DNA from: Acidimicrobiales bacterium
Lineage (GTDB): Bacteria > Actinomycetota > Acidimicrobiia > Acidimicrobiales > RAAP-2
Assembly: GCA_030039755.1 (NCBI GenBank)
Contig: JASHUY010000167.1
Coordinates: forward strand, 1-32,075
DNA length: 32,075 bases
Reading direction: 5' to 3'
This document shows positions 15,901-21,494 of this stretch, piece after piece. The translations under genes and the position numbers were made by a program. A model generated the notes under the pieces. The model worked only from the letters and a program-made list of their open reading frames with translations. It searched no databases and was not told the origin of the DNA. How positions within the stretch are numbered: position 1 is the stretch's first letter; each line of letters opens with the position of its first letter.

Positions 15901-16108
15901 ACTCGACGAAGGAGGGGGAGTCGTCTCCGGGCGAAAGCGCAGAGAAACGCCACCCGAAGGACCACAAGGCGCTCAGGAACCCTCGCGCCTCCTCCCCGTA
16001 GCCCGAGTGGTTGAAGTAGGGCGCCACCCACAGCAGGGTGCCGGGAACAGGGGGCCGCTCCGCTTCTTCGGGTTGACGCAGCGGGGGGGCAGCCGTCAGG
16101 GAAGGCAC
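12908..16108 (-). CDS. Giant fusion: two GT4-type glycosyltransferases plus a SAM methyltransferase
   Basis: The 1066-residue cytoplasmic protein has three catalytic-looking modules. The first GT-B/GT4 unit (about 23-395) has SRGEGWGRPLIEAMACGLPA with an EX7E pair (Glu285, Glu293). The second (about 408-770) has DEVWVPTSWVRDCYVRSGVP, VPYGIDTQTFRPDG and YRGEGFALPVAEAMACG (Glu662, Glu670). A Pro-rich linker and helix (about 775-840) lead to a class I methyltransferase (about 880-1066) with VLDVGCGRGEMLELL (904-918), GIDLD and VIEHLD (970-975). It lies next to fliC and to another large glycosyltransferase, so it may build and O-methylate a flagellin glycan; the sugar and acceptor are unknown. 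GTG 16108 follows a GGAGGG motif, 7 nt after the upstream stop. Confidence 0.85.
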   Translation of the reverse strand: MPSLTAAPPLRQPEEAERPPVPGTLLWVAPYFNHSGYGEEARGFLSALWSFGWRFSALSPGDDSPSFVESMRGTPMLERIETAMTTRCLDPVTAVLHLPGYAAEPVGGACRTIVRTMFETDGLPVTWVERLNRVDEVWVPSHFNAETFVGAGVTVPVIVVHGGVDADTYRPGLERLAIPGARGTTFLSVFEWSNRKAPDVLLRAWADAFGPDEDVSLVLRCFPRGRFDGDTTAMVEELVGRQLATLGLERPSLAPIVVVGAPLAPSEMPRLIASADVFVGVSRGEGWGRPLIEAMACGLPAIGTRWSGNLEFMTDDNSLLIEPDGLVEIDERMDLAFYRGQRWAEPSAAHLTECLRRVAADTGLRERLGSRARADVVAGFGWHEAASAADARLRELAASPPSVRRPTRARVRWRGDFYADTGFANVNRELCAALVGDEELDIEPVTAEKPPYAEDHVAAVRRIVRAHVERPGGEPRVEVRHSWPPNFTAPEKGKLVVMQPWEFGGVPADWVEGVKSAQEVWVPTSWVRDCYVRSGVPRHKVVLVPYGIDTQTFRPDGRRFSLKNAKAVRLLFVGGAIPRKGFDLLLDTYLESFGPQDDVCLVLKLFGSDGVYRQVAMDGRAHEASEDPRAPAIEIVEGRLTKGELASLYRACDVLVHPYRGEGFALPVAEAMACGLSTVVTDYGACSDYCDASTSWLVPARTVPVELEGVAASPAGFWRAEPDRESLRKLLRQAVTDEDARRRKGAAGRARVVEQLGVGRSAEIVRGRLRALVSGDEAPPPVPTSAEPGPSAPVEPTKGTDERIEMLAKLTSTALGKMQGLLQDFAQELAYLKREASAVPRGTNPVPASLLVKGTNGGLSIGFRSPDGRDAGYVGFEDVFRGSEEEIRRRLRFYVPLLVGRTPVLDVGCGRGEMLELLVASGIEAHGIDLDASMVDRAEHKGLSVEAGDCIGYLGRLEEGALGAVFSAQVIEHLDGVTLQDFLAESRRALRPGGLLVAETVNPHCAVARKNFWLDLTHKHPIFPEVAVLLCRQAGFSEATVVFPGGSGDLLSDLLTVPDYAVVAVR

Positions 16109-16115
16109 GGCCCTC

Positions 16116-19100
16116 CTATCGGCTCGGAACCGCCTGCGCTGAAGAACGGGAAATGGCCGCCGCGAGTTGCTCCCGCCCGTCGATGCCCGCGCACAGGGCG
16201 GTCAGGCAGCCGGCGGCGGCGTTCACGGCAGAGGAGAGCGACCACCCGGATGCGACATGCCGCGCCGCTTCCCCCTTCCGGCGCCTGGCCTCCGGCTCAT
16301 GGACCGCGCGCCGCAAGCACTCGGCGAGCGAGGTCCGGCTCGGCTCCACGCGCCACAGCTGACCGGTCGCCGACAGGACACCGGCATCCTTCGGCGCAAC
16401 CTCTGCCCGACGCGCTGCGGCGAGGTACGCGGCCTCTCCGCCGCACACCTGAGCGAACAGGCCCTCGCCTGCGACGAGAACCGGTCGTCCGCACGCCATG
16501 GCCTCGAGCACGAGTGCCAGGTCCCCGGGCGCCCGATCGCAGAAAGCCGCGAGATCGCATGCCCGGTACAGGGCGGCGCGTCCCTCCGGTGCAAGCTTCT
16601 CTTCGACCACCACGACCTCCGGGTGCCCGCGAGCCCGGGCGGCCCTCCTGGCCTCGTCGAGAAGGGCGCCGGCGGGTGCCGTGGGACACACGACCAGGCA
16701 CACGTCGTCGTCCTTCGAGAACCCCGTGAGGTAGGCCTCGAGCAGGGCGTCCAGCCCGCTCCGCTCGCTGCAATCGCCTGCGAACAGCACCTTGTTGGTC
16801 CTCCTGGTCGCGAGGGCCAAGGCCGGTCCTGCGGGGGAGAAGGTGGCGGTGTCGACGCCGGCCGGCACCACCTGGACCTTCGTCGCGGGCACTCCGCTCG
16901 TAAGGGCCTCCTCTCTGGCCCAGGTGGTCGGCACCCACACCTCGTCCACCACGTCGCGTATCGGCCCGATCCACTCGCAGGGGAGCGGCCCGTAGCCCCA
17001 GCGCACCTCCACGACGAGGCGTGTGGACGAAGAGGGGGTGAAGTCGACGGAGCCGAGGCGCACCTCGACCCGGGCTTCGTCCGGATCACGCACCACCTCG
17101 ACCCTGGGGTCCCCCCGCAAGCCGTCCGCCAGCTCCGGCCTTCCCGTGACGGCGACCGTCGGACGGTCACCCCCCGTCCGACGGCACGGACCGTGGGCCG
17201 GAGAGACGGCGACATGGAGGAGCGGGTCGGCGAGCGCGGGCACGGGTGACGACATTGCCCGGGGCGCGAACCGCCTCCAGAGCTCACCGGCTTCCGGGTC
17301 GGTCAGCGCGGCGAGTGCGGCAACGAGCTGCGCTGCTCCGTGGTGACCCGCAGGAGCGCTCGGGAGAGCCAGGGCGGGCGTGCCGCACATCGCCGCCGCG
17401 GCGAGCCAGTGGGCCGCGCCCGCCCGGGTGACGACCAACACGGCGCGGGCGGCGGACAGCCACGGCGTGGGGTCCGCGAGCGGACCGGTGACGAGCGGCG
17501 AGCCCAGCGCGTCCGCGACCCGGCGCGCGCCCTGGCCGACGACCGCGAACGGGACGCCGGTGAGGCGCCGGGAGAGATCGGGCGCGACCAGCTGCTCGAA
17601 GGCTGCCAGCTCGTCTCCGCTCGCGTCGGAGAAGTCGCCGACGACGCACAGGCCGACGCGCAACTGCTCTGGGACCGGTTGCGGCGCGGCGAAGAGGTGC
17701 GGAGCCGAAGAGGGGAGGACCAGCGAGGAGACGCCGTCGATCCGTCCCATCGACAAGAGGGCACAGCGCGCGTGCTCGGCGGTCGGCAAGGTGTCGTCGA
17801 CGTCGACCAGCATCTGGGAACCAGGGAACAGGCGCCGGAGCTCGTCGATCATGCCCGCCGCATGACGGTCCGACACCACCACGTCGAACCGGCGCGTGGC
17901 GCACAGCGCGCCGGCCGCAGTGAGGGGGTCCCCGGCGCCGGCGCAGTCGACCCCGACGGCGTCGAGCACCGCTCTCGTGTCGGCCTCGGGCCCCGGCAGG
18001 ACGCAACAGACCTGGTGCCCCGCCCGACGAAGCGAAGCGGCGACCGCCATGGAGCGGATGGAGCTCGTTCGCAAACCGAAGACGAGGACGGAACGCCCGG
18101 TCGCCGGAGGAAGAGGGTCGCCGACCGCGCTCGGGCGGGCTGCCAGCTCGTCGAAGAGCGGGAGAAGGGACGGGGCGAGCTCGCAGACGCGCCGTCGGGC
18201 TTCCCGGGCTGTCGGGACCGCCCGCGCCTGCGCGCCGAAGGCCATGCGCCCGCGCGTGTCGCCGAAACGGTCGGCTGCGACCGCCGCGCCGGAGATCGCC
18301 CCCAGCGCTGTGCGGGGGTTCGCCGCCGCCGAGACGAGCGGGCACGCGCCCTGCAGACCTTGTTCGCGCAACCGTTCGGACCAGACCGAGCGGCGCTCGG
18401 TCGAGAGGCCGGGCGCGACCTTGCTCGCCGCGGCGAGCACCGCCTTGCCCGGGGCGCGCTCGTGCCAGACCTCGAGCACCCGGTCGGCCTCTTCGGGCTC
18501 CAAGTTCAAGAGCTGGCCCAAGAAGACGACCTCTCGCCCCTTCGGAACGGCGTCGACGATCTCCGAGATCGGACGGCGCGCGTCGTCCAGACACCCGACG
18601 AGGGTTCCGAGGTGGACGTCGAGTCCGCCGTCTCGCCTGAGCGTCGAGAGCAGCACGTCGGCGGCGTCACCCTGCCGGCCCAAGAGGGAGAGCGCCATCG
18701 ACTTGTAGACGGCGACGTCCCTCGGGCCGTACTCGAAGCCGTCGTCGTCGGTGCATTCCTCGACCCGCTCGAGCGCGCGGAGCGCCTCGTCGGCCCTTCC
18801 GAGCATGAGGAGCGCCCTGCCAGCGTCGATGTGCGCCAGGGTTGGCACCCTGGTGCACTCCCGAAGCTCCTCTGCCGCTGAGAGCGCCTCGTCGGCTCGC
18901 CCTACGGAGAGCAGCGCGGTGACGATCGTCCGCAGCGCGAGGCGCCTCGTCCCGGAGTCCGGCTTGGCTGCGAGCGCCGCCCTGCAGATCTCGATCGCCT
19001 GCTCGTGCCGGTCGCAGATGCCGTAGGAACGGCCGAGGTTGACGAGGCGCGCCGGCCACGAGAGGTCGGACCCCGAGACGAGGTCGCGGAAGGCGCTCGT

Positions 19101-20294
19101 CAAGTTCCGGCGGCCCTTGTCGCGCGCCTCGAAGTCCGACGCCAGGTACCCCCAGTGCGTGAGGCGGGTGAAGGACGCCGCCGAGATGCCGGGCTGCCTC
19201 GTTCCCACCCTCGCCACGACCTGCTCGTGGAGGTGGCCCGTCCAGCGGCACGAGGCGCGACGGAAGAGTCGACAGGCGGGGTGGGCCATGGTGGTCGACG
19301 CCCTCGTGCCTTTCACGTTGTCGATCATGACGACGAGCCCCTCGGCACCCGCACCCAGCTCGTCGAGCTCCTGGCGTTGGGCGTCGGAATCGCAAACGAG
19401 CTCTTCGTCCGCGTCGATCCAAAGGATCCACTGCCCCTGGCAGTGGTCGAGGCACGCATTCCTCGCTCGCGAGAAGTCCCCGTCCCAGTACCCCTCGACG
19501 ACCCGGGCTCCCGCTTCCCGTGCGATCTCCTTGGTGTCGTCAGTCGAGCCCGTGTCGTAGACGACGATCTCGTCACAGAGCCCTCCGAGTGACGACAGGC
19601 AGCGCCCGAGGTTGTCGTGCTCGTCTTTGACGATCAGGCACGCGCTGACGAACGGGCGCGTGTGCGAGGGACCTCGTGGACGCGGCGGCGGGCCACCGCC
19701 GCTGTGGAGGTAAGACCCGTCGGAGACCAACAGGCGCCCCGAGCGCGCCACGCGTCGGGCCAGCACCGCCACCGCATCAGCCCCGCTCAGGATCGTGGCA
19801 CCGCCAGCGTCCAGAAAGTCTTTTCGCCTGAGTGCGAGGCACGGGCCCGCCAGAACCTCCGCGTCGCTGAACTGACCTCCGCACTGCTGCGCCAGGATCC
19901 CGACGAAGGCTCGGTGCACGCCGGCCTCGTGGGCGCGGTAGGGGACACCGACGAGGAGCTCGTCGCCGTCGGCGATGTTGGTCCGGGGCGCCACCGCCGC
20001 GACCGACGGGTCCGCGAGCGCCTGGACCAGAGGCTCGAGCCAGGCTCCGGACGGCACCGCGCGCTCGTCCAGCACGACCACCAGATCGTGCATTCGGGGG
20101 CGCTCCGCCCGGCGCAAGAGCTTTGAACCTTCGGCCACGCGCCAGGTGCGTGCCGAGGAGAGGTCGGCTCCGGGCTGGAGGACGGCGACGTTGTCTCCCG
20201 TCGCGAGCAGCGGCCCGAGGAGAGCGAGACAGTTGCGGGTGAGGCGCCTGTCACGCCCTGCAAGAAGCGCGAGCGAGACGGGAGGCCGATGCAC
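16116..20294 (-). CDS. Giant multi-domain glycosyltransferase with TPR region
   Basis: The 1392-residue protein has a GT2-like fragment (1-205) without a clear catalytic core; an intact GT2 domain (214-400, VSACLIVKDEHDNLGRCLSS, VVYDTGSTDDT, and WIDADEEL with DxD at 294-296); TPR-like helical repeats (about 410-560); a GT-B-like region (about 733-1000); and a final GT4-like unit (about 1045-1370). The last is clearly related to the second unit of the neighbouring protein (DEVWVPTTWAREEALTSGVP; VPAGVDTATFSPAG) but the first Glu of EX7E is Pro1256 (Glu1264 remains), so it is probably not catalytic. TPR-linked GT2 proteins are often protein glycosyltransferases; flagellin is the likely target by position. 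GTG 20294 follows a sigma-28 -10 box by 7 nt. Confidence 0.82.
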   Translation of the reverse strand: MHRPPVSLALLAGRDRRLTRNCLALLGPLLATGDNVAVLQPGADLSSARTWRVAEGSKLLRRAERPRMHDLVVVLDERAVPSGAWLEPLVQALADPSVAAVAPRTNIADGDELLVGVPYRAHEAGVHRAFVGILAQQCGGQFSDAEVLAGPCLALRRKDFLDAGGATILSGADAVAVLARRVARSGRLLVSDGSYLHSGGGPPPRPRGPSHTRPFVSACLIVKDEHDNLGRCLSSLGGLCDEIVVYDTGSTDDTKEIAREAGARVVEGYWDGDFSRARNACLDHCQGQWILWIDADEELVCDSDAQRQELDELGAGAEGLVVMIDNVKGTRASTTMAHPACRLFRRASCRWTGHLHEQVVARVGTRQPGISAASFTRLTHWGYLASDFEARDKGRRNLTSAFRDLVSGSDLSWPARLVNLGRSYGICDRHEQAIEICRAALAAKPDSGTRRLALRTIVTALLSVGRADEALSAAEELRECTRVPTLAHIDAGRALLMLGRADEALRALERVEECTDDDGFEYGPRDVAVYKSMALSLLGRQGDAADVLLSTLRRDGGLDVHLGTLVGCLDDARRPISEIVDAVPKGREVVFLGQLLNLEPEEADRVLEVWHERAPGKAVLAAASKVAPGLSTERRSVWSERLREQGLQGACPLVSAAANPRTALGAISGAAVAADRFGDTRGRMAFGAQARAVPTAREARRRVCELAPSLLPLFDELAARPSAVGDPLPPATGRSVLVFGLRTSSIRSMAVAASLRRAGHQVCCVLPGPEADTRAVLDAVGVDCAGAGDPLTAAGALCATRRFDVVVSDRHAAGMIDELRRLFPGSQMLVDVDDTLPTAEHARCALLSMGRIDGVSSLVLPSSAPHLFAAPQPVPEQLRVGLCVVGDFSDASGDELAAFEQLVAPDLSRRLTGVPFAVVGQGARRVADALGSPLVTGPLADPTPWLSAARAVLVVTRAGAAHWLAAAAMCGTPALALPSAPAGHHGAAQLVAALAALTDPEAGELWRRFAPRAMSSPVPALADPLLHVAVSPAHGPCRRTGGDRPTVAVTGRPELADGLRGDPRVEVVRDPDEARVEVRLGSVDFTPSSSTRLVVEVRWGYGPLPCEWIGPIRDVVDEVWVPTTWAREEALTSGVPATKVQVVPAGVDTATFSPAGPALALATRRTNKVLFAGDCSERSGLDALLEAYLTGFSKDDDVCLVVCPTAPAGALLDEARRAARARGHPEVVVVEEKLAPEGRAALYRACDLAAFCDRAPGDLALVLEAMACGRPVLVAGEGLFAQVCGGEAAYLAAARRAEVAPKDAGVLSATGQLWRVEPSRTSLAECLRRAVHEPEARRRKGEAARHVASGWSLSSAVNAAAGCLTALCAGIDGREQLAAAISRSSAQAVPSR

Positions 20295-20301
20295 GACCCG
20301 A

Positions 20302-20329
20302 TCATCGGCATGGAACCGTCCCGGGTGGA
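20302..20329 (-). promoter_or_regulatory. Divergent sigma-28-type promoter for the glycosyltransferase genes
   Basis: On the minus strand, TCCA (20329-20326), 16 nt, then GCCGATGA (20309-20302). The -10 is a full GCCGAT; the -35 keeps only the outer T and A. GTG 20294 begins 8 nt after the last -10 base, the same geometry as at flgN. Its -35 is 16 bp from the fliC -35 on the other strand. Confidence 0.5.
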
Positions 20330-20345
20330 ATTCTTCTCACGGAGC

Positions 20346-20373
20346 TAAAGGTGACCGGCCGCCACGCCGATAC
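20346..20373 (+). promoter_or_regulatory. Sigma-28 promoter of flagellin gene fliC
   Basis: TAAA at 20346-20349, 16 nt, then GCCGATAC at 20366-20373: a full match to both boxes of the FliA/SigD consensus. A leader of about 85 nt runs to the fliC ATG at 20466. Confidence 0.85.
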
Positions 20374-20380
20374 GTCTCAA

Positions 20381-20465
20381 CGACCGCTCATGCGGTCGAC
20401 AACGACGGTGCAACCCGCACAGGGACGTGTGAGTCACCGACACGTACACACAAGGAGGAATACGG
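20381..20465 (+). promoter_or_regulatory. fliC leader with hairpins and two CsrA-like binding sites
   Basis: A perfect 7-bp hairpin (CGACCGC, TCAT loop, GCGGTCG; 20381-20398) comes first. GCACAGGGACGT (20417-20428) matches 10 of 12 positions of the CsrA consensus RUACARGGAUGU. ACACAAGGAGGA (20448-20459) matches 9 of 12 and contains the AAGGAGG Shine-Dalgarno sequence, 7 nt before the ATG. The two GGA cores are 31 nt apart, with a 6-bp stem (ACGTGT/ACACGT, 20425-20445) between them. This resembles the two-site arrangement of the Bacillus subtilis hag leader. Bound CsrA would cover the ribosome binding site. Confidence 0.6.
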
Positions 20466-21293
20466 ATGTCTTCACTTGTAGTCGACACCAACCTGACCGC
20501 GCTCGACACGCTCAACCAGCTGGACAAGACGAGCACAGCGGAGTCCAAGGCGATCGGGGAGCTCTCGACCGGCTTGGCGGTCCAGTCAGCTGCGACAGGA
20601 CCGGCGCAGTACGTCATCTCCCAGTCGCTCGAGTCGCAGTCCGACGGTGACACCACCGCCATCGCCAACGCCCAGGACGGGGTCTCGCTGATCCAGACGG
20701 CCTCCGGGGCTCTGTCGGAGATCAGCTCGATCCTCCAGACGATGGACCAGCTGGCGACCTCGTCGGCGAACGGCGCCACCCAGACAACGACGGCGCTCGC
20801 CGCCAACACAGCCGAGTTCAAGGACCTCGCCGAGACGATCACACAGATCGCGACGACGACCAGCTTCGGCAAGACGAAGCTCCTGACAGGGTCGTTCTCC
20901 GGGACGCTCCAAGTCGGCGCGTACAACACAGCGAGCGAACAGGTCCACCTCGCGATCAGCGGAATGAAGCTGAGCGACCTCGGCCTCACAGCGTCGAACG
21001 TCGGATCCTCAGCGACAGCCGCGTCCGCCATCGCGCTCGTCCAGTCGGCGATCTCCTACGTCGACGAGAACGCCTCGAAGGTCGGGGCCGCTCAGGACGA
21101 GCTCGACTCGGTCGTGGCAACCCTCACGGTCGCCCAGCAGAACATCGCGGCGGCGAACAGCCAGCTGGTCGACGTCACAATGGCGGCCGAGATGACCACA
21201 TACACGACGGACCAGATCCTGGAGCAGACCGGTGTCGCCATGCTGGCGCAAGCTCAGCAGGCGCCCTCGCTCGTCCTCAAGCTGCTCAGCTGA
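20466..21293 (+). CDS. fliC: Flagellin, minimal two-domain form
   Basis: The 275-residue flagellin forms the filament. The N-terminal coil (about 5-145) has DTNLTALDTLNQLDKTSTAE, GELSTGLAVQSAATG, DGVSLIQTASGALSEISSIL, SSANG and TTTSFGKTKLLTGSFSGTLQ. The C-terminal coil (about 185-275) has VGAAQDELDSVVATLTVAQQ-NI and the export end TTDQILEQTGVAMLAQAQQA-PSLVLKLLS. There is no D2/D3 insert. The usual LRINSAKDDAAG segment is replaced by LAVQSAATGPAQ, and Asp94 sits where the TLR5-contacting Arg90 of Salmonella lies. It is Ser/Thr-rich, giving many possible O-glycosylation sites. It has a sigma-28 promoter and a strong AAGGAGG site, is probably CsrA-controlled, and divergently flanks the glycosyltransferases. 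Confidence 0.92.
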   Translation: MSSLVVDTNLTALDTLNQLDKTSTAESKAIGELSTGLAVQSAATGPAQYVISQSLESQSDGDTTAIANAQDGVSLIQTASGALSEISSILQTMDQLATSSANGATQTTTALAANTAEFKDLAETITQIATTTSFGKTKLLTGSFSGTLQVGAYNTASEQVHLAISGMKLSDLGLTASNVGSSATAASAIALVQSAISYVDENASKVGAAQDELDSVVATLTVAQQNIAAANSQLVDVTMAAEMTTYTTDQILEQTGVAMLAQAQQAPSLVLKLLS

Positions 21294-21302
21294 GGTCGGC
21301 GT

Positions 21303-21334
21303 TGTCGGCGGGAGGTCCCCACGCCCCGCCGGCA
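21303..21334 (+). terminator. First hairpin after fliC
   Basis: Bases 21303-21312 pair with 21325-21334 (10 bp, core GGCGGG/CCCGCC, one G-U) around a 12-nt loop, 10 bp after the fliC stop. It could end or stabilise the fliC mRNA. No T-tract. Confidence 0.45.
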
Positions 21335-21342
21335 GACGAGGT

Positions 21343-21416
21343 GCGCGCGGCACGGCAGGCCAGCACGGAAGCGGACTGATCGGGTAGCACGAAAGCCTCC
21401 CGGCCGTGCCGCGCGC
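21343..21416 (+). other. Long-range 14-bp inverted repeat in the fliC-fliD gap
   Basis: GCGCGCGGCACGGC (21343-21356) is the exact reverse complement of 21403-21416, enclosing 46 nt. It forms the second of three successive stem-loops between fliC and fliD. Function unknown; transcript processing, protection or termination are possible. Confidence 0.6.
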
Positions 21417-21427
21417 CACCGACAAGC

Positions 21428-21457
21428 CCACGTTCCGCACTTCGGTGCGGAACGTGG
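21428..21457 (+). terminator. Perfect 13-bp hairpin with TTCG loop before fliD
   Basis: Arms 21428-21440 and 21445-21457 pair perfectly over 13 bp, closed by a TTCG tetraloop at 21441-21444. This is the strongest terminator-like structure in the window, 38 bp before the fliD ATG. There is no T-tract after it. It may partly end fliC transcription and lower fliD expression. Confidence 0.6.
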
Positions 21458-21471
21458 TACGTGGAACGTGG
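21451..21471 (+). repeat. Three 7-bp direct repeats overlapping the hairpin
   Basis: AACGTGG (21451-21457), TACGTGG (21458-21464) and AACGTGG (21465-21471) follow in tandem. The first is part of the right arm of the 13-bp hairpin, so the left arm's CCACGTT could instead pair with the last copy, giving alternative, weaker folds. Confidence 0.7.
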
Positions 21472-21494
21472 AACAAAAGGCGATGTAGCAGAAC

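Noticed and set aside
16115-16122. GCCGATAG on the minus strand just before the GT-GT-methyltransferase gene
   Set aside because: The element 16 nt upstream is TTCA, two mismatches from TAAA, and the bases encode the last residues of the preceding protein. Only 7 nt separate the two genes, so a shared transcript is simpler.
14666-16729. A 687-codon plus-strand open frame opposite the glycosyltransferase genes
   Set aside because: It spans the junction of two well-supported minus-strand genes and its translation is low-complexity Arg/Pro/Gly.
17340-18881. A 513-codon plus-strand open frame inside the giant glycosyltransferase gene
   Set aside because: No domain, no ribosome binding site, and an Arg/Gly/Glu-rich composition typical of a shadow frame.
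21479-21486. GGCGATGT before fliD as a possible sigma-28 -10 box
   Set aside because: It has a mismatch in GCCGAT and the position 16 nt upstream reads ACGT, not T[AC][AC]A.
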